From Dehalococcoidia bacterium (GTDB taxonomy: Bacteria > Chloroflexota > Dehalococcoidia > UBA2979), in assembly GCA_018700215.1 (NCBI GenBank), contig JABIST010000080.1, forward strand, positions 1 through 30,750: a DNA stretch of 30,750 nt. The letters run 5' to 3'. Shown here piece by piece: positions 16,662-25,155 of the stretch (positions are counted from its first letter, which is position 1; each line of letters starts with the position of its first letter). Below the pieces are notes generated by a model that had not been told where the DNA came from, made no database searches, and saw only the letters and a program-made list of their open reading frames with translations. The translations under genes and the position numbers were made by a program.

Positions 16662-17231
16662 ATGGACGCAATTGAAGCACTGGCAACGCGGCGCTCCACC
16701 AGCACCTTCGCGGACGCCGCCCCACCCCTCGAGTTGGTCGCCCGCATCATTGAGGCCGCCACCTGGGCCCCCAACCACCGTCACACGGAGCCATGGCGAT
16801 TCGCCGTCCTCACCTCCGAGGCCCGCGCCACCCTCGGTGAACGCGTCGCCGAGTGGATGCGCGCCACCCTCGACCCTGCCACCGCCGAGAAGCAGGCCGA
16901 GTCCACCCAGAAGAAGCTGCTCCGCTCGCCCGTCATCGTCATCGTCTCGCAACCCGGCTCGCCCGATGACCCCACTCAGGACCTTGAGGACTACGCCGCC
17001 TGCTGCTCCGCCACCCAGAACCTGCTCCTCGCCGCACACGCCGAGGGCCTGGCCAGCAAATGGAGCACCGGCACCCTCGCCACCGCACCACCCGTGTTCG
17101 AGTACCTCGGCCTCGCGCCGCAAGACCGCATCGTCGCCTTCGTCTACCTCGGCTACCCGCCCGAGGGCGCGGACCCGCGTCCCGCCCAGCGCGCCCCAGC
17201 CCAGATCGACTGGCGCGGCTCCGAGGACTAG
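16662..17231 (+). CDS. FMN-dependent nitroreductase family protein (YdjA-like)
   Basis: The protein has 189 residues. The N-terminal ALATRRSTSTF carries the arginines that bind the FMN phosphate, APNHRHTEPWRFAVL is the usual second FMN-contact strand, and LLLAAHAEGLASKWSTG near 125-141 is the conserved dimer-interface and flavin segment. The single-domain length fits the small YdjA-type group. These enzymes use NAD(P)H to reduce nitro compounds, quinones or other acceptors; the natural substrate is unclear. AAAGAGG lies 8 nt before ATG 16662. It is divergent from the iron importer and shares its regulatory region, so co-regulation is possible. Confidence 0.88.
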   Translation: MDAIEALATRRSTSTFADAAPPLELVARIIEAATWAPNHRHTEPWRFAVLTSEARATLGERVAEWMRATLDPATAEKQAESTQKKLLRSPVIVIVSQPGSPDDPTQDLEDYAACCSATQNLLLAAHAEGLASKWSTGTLATAPPVFEYLGLAPQDRIVAFVYLGYPPEGADPRPAQRAPAQIDWRGSED

Positions 17232-17238
17232 CGCTCCG

Positions 17239-18495
17239 CTACCCCGCCGCCGCCACCACGAACGACTCCCGCGCCGCCTCGATCGTCCGATCGATCAGCG
17301 CCTCATCGTGCGCCAGCGACAAGAACCAACCCTCGTACTGCGAAGGCGCCAGGTGCACCCCGCGCTCCAGCATCGCCCGATGGAAGCGCCCAAACGCCGC
17401 CGTGTCCGATGTCGTCGCTTCCGAGTAGTTTGTCGGCGCGCTGTCGCGGAAGAACGCCGTCAGCGTCGACCCCGCCTGCACCACCGTCAGCGGCACACCA
17501 GCCGCACTCGCCCCGGCCTCAAGCCCAGCCCCCAGCCGCTGCCCCATCTCCTCGAGGCGTGCATGCGCCCCCTCGATCCCGAACAGCGTGTCCAGCGTCG
17601 CGCAGCCCGCCGCCATCGCCAGCGGATTCCCGGAGAGCGTCCCCGCTTGGTAGATCGCGCCCACCGGTAGCCCACCACCGATGATCTTGCCCAGCACCGT
17701 CAGGTCCGGCCGCACCCCATACTTCTCCTGCGCCCCGCCCTTCGAGGCGCGAAAGCCGGTGATCACCTCGTCGAACATCAGCAGCGCGCCATGCTCGTCG
17801 CAGATCGCGCGCAACCCCTCCAGGTACCCCGCCGCCGGCGGAATCACCCCCATGTTCCCCGCGATCGGCTCCACAATGATTGCGGCTACCTCACCCGGGT
17901 GCGCCGCCATCGCCTCACGCACTGCATCCAGGTCGTTGTACGGCACCACCAGCGTCTGCGCGGCCATCGCCGCCGGCACGCCCGGCGAATCTGGCAGCGA
18001 CAGCGTCGCCACACCTGAGCCCGCCGCAGCCAGCAGCCCGTCCGCGTGCCCGTGGTAGCAGCCCTCGAACTTCAGCACGAGGTCCCGGCCAGTCGCTCCG
18101 CGCGCCAGCCGGATCGCGCTCATCGCCGCCTCGGTGCCGGAGTTCACGAAGCGCACCATCTCCACCGATGGCACAGCGCCGATCACCCGCTCCGCCAGCT
18201 CCAGCTCCGCCTCCGTCGGCGTACCGAACGAGGTGCCCAGCGGCGCCGCTTCGCGGACCGCCTCCACCACCACCGGGTGCGCATGTCCGAGGATCAGCGG
18301 CCCGTACGACGACACATAGTCGATGTACTCGTTGCCATCGATGTCAGTGACGATCGCGCCCAGTCCACTGGCGAGCACCACCGGATCGCCGCCCACACCT
18401 TTGTAGGCGCGGACTGGCGAGTCGACGCCACCCGGGAGCAACTTCTGTCCGCGCTCCATGGCGGCGCGCGAGCGGTCGTGGTTCAGATCAGTCAT
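17239..18495 (-). CDS. hemL: glutamate-1-semialdehyde 2,1-aminomutase
   Basis: This PLP enzyme converts glutamate-1-semialdehyde to 5-aminolevulinate, the last step of the C5 route. It has 418 residues, about 10-15 fewer than usual. N-terminal LLPGGVDSPVRAY, NSGTEA (118-123), CYHGHADG, FDEVITGFR with Asp242 and the PLP lysine Lys270 in LGKIIGGG are all present. Oddity: after GGGLPVGA the sequence goes straight to IYQAGTLSGNP. The roughly 16 residues normally between them (pattern FGGRRDVMDALAPTGP in E. coli) are missing, in frame. Function is therefore uncertain although the active-site residues remain. It is the last gene of the heme operon; its start overlaps the hemB end by 8 nt. Confidence 0.9.
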   Translation of the reverse strand: MTDLNHDRSRAAMERGQKLLPGGVDSPVRAYKGVGGDPVVLASGLGAIVTDIDGNEYIDYVSSYGPLILGHAHPVVVEAVREAAPLGTSFGTPTEAELELAERVIGAVPSVEMVRFVNSGTEAAMSAIRLARGATGRDLVLKFEGCYHGHADGLLAAAGSGVATLSLPDSPGVPAAMAAQTLVVPYNDLDAVREAMAAHPGEVAAIIVEPIAGNMGVIPPAAGYLEGLRAICDEHGALLMFDEVITGFRASKGGAQEKYGVRPDLTVLGKIIGGGLPVGAIYQAGTLSGNPLAMAAGCATLDTLFGIEGAHARLEEMGQRLGAGLEAGASAAGVPLTVVQAGSTLTAFFRDSAPTNYSEATTSDTAAFGRFHRAMLERGVHLAPSQYEGWFLSLAHDEALIDRTIEAARESFVVAAAG

Positions 18496-19498
18496 TCGAG
18501 GCCAACCATCGTGCTGCTTCCTTTGCGTGATACGTGATCAAAATGTCCGCGCCAGCGCGGCGAATCGAGGTCAGCGTCTCTAGAATCACCCGCTCCTCGT
18601 CCAGCCAGCCGTTCGCGATCGCGGCCTTCAGCATCGAGTACTCGCCGCTCACGTTGTACGCGGCCACCGGCAGATCGGTGCGGTCTCGCACCTGGCGGAT
18701 GATGTCCAGGTACGCCAGCGCGGGCTTCACCATCACAATGTCTGCCTGCTCCGCTTCGTCGGCCTCCACCTCACGCAGCGCCTCGCGCGCGTTCGGCGGG
18801 TCCATCTGGTAGCCGAGCCGGTCGCCAAACTGAGGCGCGGAATCGGCGGCCTCGCGGAACGGACCATAGAACGCCGAAGCGTACTTCGCGCTGTAGGCCA
18901 TCAGCGCCGTCTCCGTCAGGCCGCGCTCATCGAGCGCTTCCCGAATTGCACCGATTCGACCGTCCATCATGTCCGAGGGCGCAACCATGTCCGCACCGGC
19001 CTCGGCGCAAGTCACCGCCATCTGTGCCAGCAGCGGCAGGCTGTCGTCGTTCAGTACCTCGCCCGTCGGGCTCAGCAGCCCGCAGTGCCCGTGGTCCGTG
19101 TACTCACAGAGGCAGATGTCGCAGATCACCGCGAGGTCCGGGTCCGCGTCCTTCAGTACGCGCACCGCCTGCTGCACAATCCCGTCCGGCGAGTAGCCCT
19201 CGGTCCCTTCCGGGTCTTTCGACGAAGGAATACCGAACAGCAGCACTGCCCGCACTCCCAGCGAGCGCAGCTCACGAGCCTCGGCGCCAAGCTGATCGAG
19301 CGATAGCCGGTACTGGCCCGGCATCGAGCTGATCGGCTGTCGCACATCGCTCCCGTGCGTCACGAACAACGGATAGATGAACGAGGCGGGGTCGAGCCGC
19401 GTCTCGCGCACGAGGCCGCGCAGTGCGGCGGTGCGTCTCGTGCGTCGGGTGCGTGTGAACGCGCCGGTTTCGGTTCTTCGTCCCAGGTCAGCAATCAC
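18488..19498 (-). CDS. hemB: porphobilinogen synthase (delta-aminolevulinic acid dehydratase)
   Basis: This cytosolic enzyme condenses two 5-aminolevulinate molecules to porphobilinogen. It has 336 residues. The zinc-type active site is intact, with Cys129, Cys131 and Cys139 in CDICLCEYTDHGHCG. The two Schiff-base lysines are Lys205 (AYSAKYAS) and Lys258 (MVKPALAYLD). The start is GTG 19498, whose GTGA overlaps the stop of the upstream cobA-hemD gene by 4 nt, and the end overlaps the hemL start. The zinc-cysteine triad places it with zinc-dependent and not purely magnesium-dependent enzymes. Confidence 0.95.
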   Translation of the reverse strand: MIADLGRRTETGAFTRTRRTRRTAALRGLVRETRLDPASFIYPLFVTHGSDVRQPISSMPGQYRLSLDQLGAEARELRSLGVRAVLLFGIPSSKDPEGTEGYSPDGIVQQAVRVLKDADPDLAVICDICLCEYTDHGHCGLLSPTGEVLNDDSLPLLAQMAVTCAEAGADMVAPSDMMDGRIGAIREALDERGLTETALMAYSAKYASAFYGPFREAADSAPQFGDRLGYQMDPPNAREALREVEADEAEQADIVMVKPALAYLDIIRQVRDRTDLPVAAYNVSGEYSMLKAAIANGWLDEERVILETLTSIRRAGADILITYHAKEAARWLASND

Positions 19499-21057
19499 GA
19501 TGCTGTCTCCGATCCCGCCAGGGTGGCGGCTTGCTCCCAGAGATGTGCGCGCAGCGCCGTCACCATGCCCGGCACCGAATGCTCCGTCGCAACCACGTCA
19601 GGCGCCAGCCCAAGCTCACGCGCCGTCTCCGCGGTCGTCGGTCCGATGCACGCAATCGTCGCCCCCGACAGCGACGACAAGTCGCCATCGAGGATCTGCG
19701 CGAGATTCTTCACTGTCGAGGAAGAGCTGAACATTGCCACGTCCACGGCGCCCGCTCGGATCGCCGCCAGCACGTCCGCTGGCGGGTCGGCGGGCGCGGC
19801 CGACAGGTACAGCGTCAGATCGTCGACCAGCGCACCGGCGGCTTCCAGGCCCGCCGGCAGTGCCGGGTGCGCGTTCTCTGCCCGTGGCAGCAGCACCGGC
19901 TCGTTTCGCAATCCACCCAGGCCGGCCATCGCCGCAGCGGCAGCCTCCCCCGTCGCCTCGTCCGGGACCAGGTCAGCGATCAGCCCGCGCGCAGCCAGCG
20001 CTCGCGCCGTCGCGTCACCGATCGTGCAGATTCGCGTCCCGGCAAAGGCACGCGTGTCAGTCCCCTGCTCCGCAAGCATGTCGAGGAAAGCGTCGACTGC
20101 CACCGCCGAGGTGAACGCGACCCAGGCGTAGCGTCCCTCGCGCAGTTGATGCGCGGCGTTGGCCACTGCAGCCGGGTCGGCGCGTCGTTGTGCCTCAATC
20201 GTCGGCAGTACCAGTGGTCGCGCACCCTCGGCACGCAGCGCGGAAACCAGCGTCGATGCCTGCTGACGGCTGCGTGTGACCAGCACGCGCTTGCCCGCGA
20301 GCGGCCCGAGGTTCTGCGGGTCGAGCTGGTCGCGCAGCGCAACCACGTCTCCCACCACGAACAGCGCGGGCGACTGGATGTTCTCGGTACGTGCGGTCTC
20401 GGCGATCTCGGACAGTGGTGCGGTCACCACCCGCTGGCCGGGTGTCGCCGCCTGCTGAACCAGCGCGGCCGGCGTGGAGGGGGCGCGGCCACCGGCGATC
20501 AACGCCGCGCTGATCGCGTCCAGGTTGCCCACCCCCATCAGCACCACCAGCGTGTCAGTTGCGGTCGCCAGGCGTTGCCAGTCTGCCTGTGATTCGGGCT
20601 TCGTCGGGTCTTCGTGGCCAGTCACCACCGCGAACGAAACGGCCACTCCGCGATGTGTGATTGGAATGCCGCCCGCGTTCAGCCCGGCAATCGCCGAGGT
20701 GATCCCCGGGATCACGGTGCAGGGCACGCCCGCTTCGGCCAGCGCCATCGCCTCTTCGCCACCACGACCGAAGACGTACGGGTCGCCGCCCTTCAGCCGA
20801 ACCACGCGCTTCCCGGCGAGCCCGTGCTCCACCAGCGCCGCGTTGGTCTCGTCCTGTGTCAGCGCCTGGCGCCCGGGTGCCTTGCCCGCATTGATCAGCA
20901 GCGCGTCGGCCGGCACCTCATCCAGTAGCTCGGGTGGAGCCAGGCGGTCGTACAGCACCACCTCGGCGTGTCGCAGCGCCTCCAGACCGGCAACCGTAAT
21001 CCAACCGGGGTCGCCGGGACCGGCGCCCACCAGCCAGGCGTGGCCCAGGGTGCTCAT
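19495..21057 (-). CDS. cobA-hemD: uroporphyrinogen-III C-methyltransferase / uroporphyrinogen-III synthase fusion
   Basis: The protein has 520 residues in two domains. Residues 1-245 are an S-adenosylmethionine-dependent methyltransferase (SUMT) with GAGPGDPG (11-18), RLKGGDPYVFGRGGEE and VIPGITSAIAGLNAGGIPITHRG; it makes precorrin-2 from uroporphyrinogen III. Residues 255-520 are HemD, which closes and inverts ring D of hydroxymethylbilane to give uroporphyrinogen III (GKRVLVTRSRQQASTLVSAL at its start, DVAMFSSSSTVKNL near its end). The fusion couples uroporphyrinogen III formation to its use in siroheme or corrinoid synthesis. ATG 21057 overlaps the hemC stop by one base (TGATG). Confidence 0.95.
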   Translation of the reverse strand: MSTLGHAWLVGAGPGDPGWITVAGLEALRHAEVVLYDRLAPPELLDEVPADALLINAGKAPGRQALTQDETNAALVEHGLAGKRVVRLKGGDPYVFGRGGEEAMALAEAGVPCTVIPGITSAIAGLNAGGIPITHRGVAVSFAVVTGHEDPTKPESQADWQRLATATDTLVVLMGVGNLDAISAALIAGGRAPSTPAALVQQAATPGQRVVTAPLSEIAETARTENIQSPALFVVGDVVALRDQLDPQNLGPLAGKRVLVTRSRQQASTLVSALRAEGARPLVLPTIEAQRRADPAAVANAAHQLREGRYAWVAFTSAVAVDAFLDMLAEQGTDTRAFAGTRICTIGDATARALAARGLIADLVPDEATGEAAAAAMAGLGGLRNEPVLLPRAENAHPALPAGLEAAGALVDDLTLYLSAAPADPPADVLAAIRAGAVDVAMFSSSSTVKNLAQILDGDLSSLSGATIACIGPTTAETARELGLAPDVVATEHSVPGMVTALRAHLWEQAATLAGSETAS

Positions 21058-21962
21058 CAGTCCTCCTCCGCGCCAACGCGCGCCTGCAGTCGACGGCCAA
21101 GTTCGCCGCCAATCTCCTCGGCGTCTGCCAGCGGGCCAGTCGCGTCACCAAAGTCAGGCAGCGCCTGGTCGTCTTGCGAGAGCATCCCTCGCAGCGTCAG
21201 CAGATCGCCGGTCACGGTCGCGTATGCGCCCACCGGCAGCGAACAGCCCGTACCCAGAGCAGCCAGCAGCCCTCGCTCTGCGGTGACCGCTGCGCGCGTC
21301 TCGGCGTGGTCCAGCGCGGCCAGCAATCGAAGTGTGTCGTCGTCATCGCTACGGCACTGCACGCCCAGCGCACCCTGCCCGGGTGCGGGAAGGAACTCCA
21401 TCGCCCGGAATAGCTGGGTCGCCTCGCTCAGCCGGCCAAGGCGATCCAGGCCGCTCGCTGCCAGGAGCACCGCGTCGGCCTCACCGTCCATCACCTTCTG
21501 AATCCGTGTGTCCACGTTGCCGCGAATCTCGATCGCCTCAAGGTCAGGTCGAAGCGCGTTCAACAGCGCCACGCGACGTTGAGAACTGGTCCCCACTCGC
21601 GCGCCCGCCGGCAGTTGGGCGAGCGTGCGGTCGCCCGAGGCAACCAGCACATCTCGAGGATCAGCGCGCTCCGGAATGGCGGCGATCGTCAGCCCGGGCA
21701 CCGGCTCGCTCGGTACGTCCTTCAACGAGTGGACGGCCACATCGGCGCGCCCATCCAGCAGCGCGTCCTCTACGCCCTTCACAAAGACGCCACGGCCCCC
21801 CAGTACACGGAGCGGCGTCTGTCGGTCTTGGTCACCCTCGGTGTGAATCTCGACGACCTCGACCTGGAGATCGGCGTGCGCGGCCTGCAACGCGGCCGTC
21901 ACAAGTTCGACTTGCACGAGTGCCAGTCGCGATGCGCGCGAAGCGATTCGTAATGTCGACAT
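21057..21962 (-). CDS. hemC: hydroxymethylbilane synthase (porphobilinogen deaminase)
   Basis: This enzyme polymerises four porphobilinogens to hydroxymethylbilane on a dipyrromethane cofactor. It has 301 residues. The N-terminal RIASRASRLALVQ, catalytic VAVHSLKDVP (Asp82), arginines in GTSSQRRVALL and IRGNVDTR, and cofactor-attachment Cys240 in LGTGCSLPVG are all present. The usual residue after the cofactor cysteine is Gln; here it is Ser, a minor change. Length is normal. The start ATG 21962 shares one base with the hemA stop, and the stop shares one with the cobA-hemD start, so translation is coupled on both sides. Confidence 0.95.
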   Translation of the reverse strand: MSTLRIASRASRLALVQVELVTAALQAAHADLQVEVVEIHTEGDQDRQTPLRVLGGRGVFVKGVEDALLDGRADVAVHSLKDVPSEPVPGLTIAAIPERADPRDVLVASGDRTLAQLPAGARVGTSSQRRVALLNALRPDLEAIEIRGNVDTRIQKVMDGEADAVLLAASGLDRLGRLSEATQLFRAMEFLPAPGQGALGVQCRSDDDDTLRLLAALDHAETRAAVTAERGLLAALGTGCSLPVGAYATVTGDLLTLRGMLSQDDQALPDFGDATGPLADAEEIGGELGRRLQARVGAEED

Positions 21963-23266
21963 CAGCTGGCTGCGTCGTTCGCGCCCGAACTCTGCGGAAG
22001 CTCTGACATAGAGCTGGTCTTCGGCTGCTCGTCGTCCAGCCGGAACAGGGTCCGTGCCACCTCAATGTAGTTGCCATCCTGGTCACCGCGCTCTCGCAGC
22101 GTCGTGATCGGGTCGTGCAGCAGGCGCTTCACAATCGCACGTGTCAGCCCGTCAATTTCTTGTCGAGTCGCCTCATCCGCGCCCATTCGGCGGAGCGACT
22201 TCTCAACCGCTTCGCGACGAATCGCTTCGGCACGGCCGCTGATCGTCGCAATTGTCGGCTGCGTGCGAAGCTGATCCCACCACTTGTTGAAGTCGGCAAT
22301 CTCGTCCTCAAGCACAATTTCAACGGCGCCGATCTCCTCGGCGCGCGCTCGACCGTTCATTGAGGCGATCTCTTGCAGCGCTTCCATGTCGTGGTAACTC
22401 ACGCCCGGCAACTTCGCCGCCTCCGGGTCGACATCGCGCGGCATGCCAATGTCGATGATCAGCAGCGGCGAGCCCTCACGACGCTCAACCGCCGTCCGCA
22501 TCGTCTCCAGACTGATCAGCGTGTCCGGTGCTCCGGAAGCAGCCACAATCACGTCGCTCATCGCAATCGCGTCGGGGAGTGCATCGAACGAGGCCGCCTT
22601 GCCGCCCAGCTCGGCAGCCAACGCTTCGGCTCGGGCAACGGTGCGGTTCGCAACGGTTACTTCGCGTGCGCCTTGGCCCACCAGCGCCTCCGCAGTCAGG
22701 CGACCGGCCTCGCCGGCGCCAATCACCAGCACCCGTGCCGCGGCCAGGTCTCCGTGCAACTCGCGTGCCTGCTGAACGGCAATCGACGAAACAGACAGCG
22801 CGTGGTGTCCAATCGCCGTCTCGTTGCGAGCCCGACGTCCGGCGCGAATCGCGCCATGGAACAGACGTACCAGGATTGCGTCATCAATCCCCACATCCGC
22901 TGCATCAGAGAAGGCCGTGCGAATCTGACCCAGGATCTCGGACTCACCAATCACCATCGATTCAAGGCCAGAAGCCACCCGGTAGAGGTGTCGCACCCCT
23001 TCGGTGTCGTGGTGAACGTGAAAGTGTCGGCGTACGGACTCGGGCTCGGCGCCCGTCTCTTGCTGGATGAAGTCGAAGAGCTTCTCCGGGGCGTGCGACC
23101 CCGCCGCGTACAACTCCAACCGGTTACAGGTGGCAATGATCGCCACCTGCCCCAGGCTGGCCTGCGCTCGCGTAATCGTCGCTCCCACGTCCTCGGCAGC
23201 AATCGAAAGCTGCTCGCGGACGCCAATCGGCGCCGTGTGGTGACTCATGGTTGCGACGGTAAGCAT
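21962..23266 (-). CDS. hemA: glutamyl-tRNA reductase
   Basis: This NADPH-dependent enzyme reduces glutamyl-tRNA to glutamate-1-semialdehyde and commits glutamate to tetrapyrroles. It has 434 residues. The catalytic cysteine is Cys47 in IIATCNRLELY; HHTAPIGVRE at the N-terminus, SGLESMVIGESEILGQIR in the substrate domain, the NADPH domain VLVIGAGEAGRLTAEAL and the C-terminal dimerisation helix are all in place. The start ATG 23266 is 3 nt after the upstream met8-like stop, with AGGAGA 8 nt before it. This is the usual rate-limiting step and a target for feedback control. Confidence 0.95.
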   Translation of the reverse strand: MLTVATMSHHTAPIGVREQLSIAAEDVGATITRAQASLGQVAIIATCNRLELYAAGSHAPEKLFDFIQQETGAEPESVRRHFHVHHDTEGVRHLYRVASGLESMVIGESEILGQIRTAFSDAADVGIDDAILVRLFHGAIRAGRRARNETAIGHHALSVSSIAVQQARELHGDLAAARVLVIGAGEAGRLTAEALVGQGAREVTVANRTVARAEALAAELGGKAASFDALPDAIAMSDVIVAASGAPDTLISLETMRTAVERREGSPLLIIDIGMPRDVDPEAAKLPGVSYHDMEALQEIASMNGRARAEEIGAVEIVLEDEIADFNKWWDQLRTQPTIATISGRAEAIRREAVEKSLRRMGADEATRQEIDGLTRAIVKRLLHDPITTLRERGDQDGNYIEVARTLFRLDDEQPKTSSMSELPQSSGANDAAS

Positions 23267-23269
23267 CGG

Positions 23270-24007
23270 TCAGTCTCCTGCCGGTATCTCAGCCGTCGCC
23301 CGCGGCTTCAGGGGTTGGTCGATACCCAGCGAGTGAATGATCCGCTCGCGGGCCTCGTCGTAACTGCCGGCACGCAGCAGCGCACGCAGCTCGTCGTCAA
23401 TCGCTTCTTGCCAGGTGTCAGCCTGAACGCGGTTCGGGCAGTCCTTGCAAAGCAGGGGCGGCGGCGTCTCCGCCAGCGCGCACTCGCCGGCGCACTCGCG
23501 GTCGCGAGTACGTGCCAGCACGCGCACCTCGGCCAGCAGGTCACCAAGGGCGACCACGTCGTCCGAGAGGAATTCTTCCATCCGCTCGCGCAGCCAGCGT
23601 GCCAGCGCCGGGCTGCTGCCACCGGTTGAGGTGGCGATCGAAATCTGTCCGCGCTTCGCCAGCGATGGCAGAATGAAGTCACAGTTCGACACGTCGTCTG
23701 CGGCGTTGACCCAGATGTCGCGAGAGCGCGCCTCATCGGCCACTTGCTTGTTCACCACGCCGTTATCGGTGGCCACCATCACCACCTCGTACCCCTCGGT
23801 GTCGCCGGGCTCGAACGAACGCTCGATCAGCGTCGCGCGGCCGTCGTCCACGTACTGGCGCACCTCGGGAATTAGCTCCGGCGCCACAATCGTCACCCGC
23901 GCGCCCGCGTCCACCAGCTTGTGGATCTTCTCATCGGCAACGCGGCCGCCGCCCACCAGCAAGACCGGACGGTCCTGCATCTCCCAGAAGACCGCGTAGT
24001 AACCCAT
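23270..24007 (-). CDS. precorrin-2 dehydrogenase / sirohydrochlorin ferrochelatase-like (Met8/CysG-N), with four-Cys motif
   Basis: The protein has 245 residues. Residues 8-110 are a Rossmann domain (VLLVGGGRVADEKIHKLVDAGA) with VNAADDVSNCDFILPS holding the catalytic aspartate (Asp104 or Asp105), as in Met8p and the CysG N-terminal part. STGGSSPALARWLRERME is the next conserved helix. It oxidises precorrin-2 to sirohydrochlorin and may insert iron to make siroheme. Oddity: the C-terminal part contains Cys172-x3-Cys176-x10-Cys187-x2-Cys190, not usual in Met8p or CysG as I know them, which could bind zinc or an iron-sulfur cluster. The stop precedes hemA by 3 nt; the start overlaps the AhbAB-like stop (TAATG). 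Confidence 0.9.
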   Translation of the reverse strand: MGYYAVFWEMQDRPVLLVGGGRVADEKIHKLVDAGARVTIVAPELIPEVRQYVDDGRATLIERSFEPGDTEGYEVVMVATDNGVVNKQVADEARSRDIWVNAADDVSNCDFILPSLAKRGQISIATSTGGSSPALARWLRERMEEFLSDDVVALGDLLAEVRVLARTRDRECAGECALAETPPPLLCKDCPNRVQADTWQEAIDDELRALLRAGSYDEARERIIHSLGIDQPLKPRATAEIPAGD

Positions 24008-25155
24008 TAAGCGTCGCCTTCACTCGATCGCATTGATGCGGGGTCAATGCCAACGGACTCGCACCACGCCAGGTACGCACCCGGCGAAATCTCCGATGGC
24101 TTGATTTCACTGCGACCGCCCCAGAACACGTTCGTGTAACCAACCGGGATCCCGGCCGCTTCCAGGTGCTCGTCGATCGCCGCCTTGTGCGCCAGCACCA
24201 GATCCTTGTCTGTGCCGTGCGCAACGCCCATCACGTTGACGTCGCGGAACTCAGCACCGCCCTCGCGCCAGTAGGCGTGCGTCATGATGTGGTGGCGCCC
24301 CACCTCGCGGCCCGCGTCCAGCTCCTGCCCGGCAGGGACAGCCCAGTGGAACAGCGCGTTGTAGCGCGTGACGCGCTGACCACCGGCCACTGATTTCACG
24401 TGCTCAAGGAACGTTGAGAAGCGCCCAACCACGCCCTTCTCCTGCAGCACATCGGCCGTGGCGAACAGGTCATCAATCGTGATTCCCGCCGCTTCAGCGC
24501 GCGCCGTCCACGGGGCTTCGACCAGTTCGTCGACCGTGAACTCGCGCTTCAACACTTCCATCACGTCCCACTCGTGGTCCGTCAGCGGGATCACCTCGGT
24601 GTCGATTACCCGGCCCGGCTCGTCGCTCCGAGCGCCCGGCTCGATTTCGCGGCGGCGCATGTGGCCCACACCAAGTGCGAACAGCTTCTTCGCCGGCATC
24701 AGCCGGAACGACTCCGCGCCAATCTGTTCAGCCAGATACTGCGCGTGCTTCTCAATCGAGAACTGCGGCGGCACCTTCAGCGTCGTCCACAGCCGGTAAC
24801 GGGAACCGGGCGTCGCCGAATCAGTCGTGCGGATCACCACGTGGCCAGAGAACGGGTCGTGCTCGAACAAGTAGTCGAACGCCTCGGTCAGCCGCTCTTC
24901 CGGAATCTGCCATGCCACCAACGAGCCCAGCGCCAGGCTGGTCGTAATCATCGTTTGCCGAACGCGACGGATCGTGCCGGCCTCAAGCATCGCGCGAATC
25001 CGCTCGAGCACGACCCCAACTTCGACGCCGGACTGCCGCGCGATTTCGCCGAACGGGTCGCGTTGGAAGCCCTGCAACTGGTCCTCGGAAATTCCGAGAA
25101 TCTGCAGGTTGATCGGGTCGTCAATCGTGATCGGAACTGGCGCGGCAGTGGTCAT
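24007..25155 (-). CDS. siroheme decarboxylase, fused AhbA-AhbB-like
   Basis: The protein has 382 residues made of two homologous halves of Lrp/AsnC type. Half 1 (about 14-190) has an HTH at 30-66 and YRLWTTLKVPP at 120-130. Half 2 (about 191-382) has an HTH-like part at 190-245, then YNALFHWAVP, MTHAYWRE (291-298) and VMGVAHGTD. These are the AhbA/AhbB (or NirDL) patterns; such proteins decarboxylate the acetate groups of siroheme to 12,18-didecarboxysiroheme. The pair is usually two separate genes; here they are one polypeptide. The ATGA overlaps with the Cld-like gene and lies next to a siroheme synthase gene, fitting this role. A regulator of the Lrp family is the alternative and looks less likely given the two halves. 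Confidence 0.88.
   Translation of the reverse strand: MTTAAPVPITIDDPINLQILGISEDQLQGFQRDPFGEIARQSGVEVGVVLERIRAMLEAGTIRRVRQTMITTSLALGSLVAWQIPEERLTEAFDYLFEHDPFSGHVVIRTTDSATPGSRYRLWTTLKVPPQFSIEKHAQYLAEQIGAESFRLMPAKKLFALGVGHMRRREIEPGARSDEPGRVIDTEVIPLTDHEWDVMEVLKREFTVDELVEAPWTARAEAAGITIDDLFATADVLQEKGVVGRFSTFLEHVKSVAGGQRVTRYNALFHWAVPAGQELDAGREVGRHHIMTHAYWREGGAEFRDVNVMGVAHGTDKDLVLAHKAAIDEHLEAAGIPVGYTNVFWGGRSEIKPSEISPGAYLAWCESVGIDPASMRSSEGDA

Noticed and set aside
22373..23629. 418-codon plus-strand open frame opposite hemA and the met8-like gene
   Set aside because: A shadow of the real minus-strand genes; its sequence is Arg/Gln/Val-rich with no family pattern.
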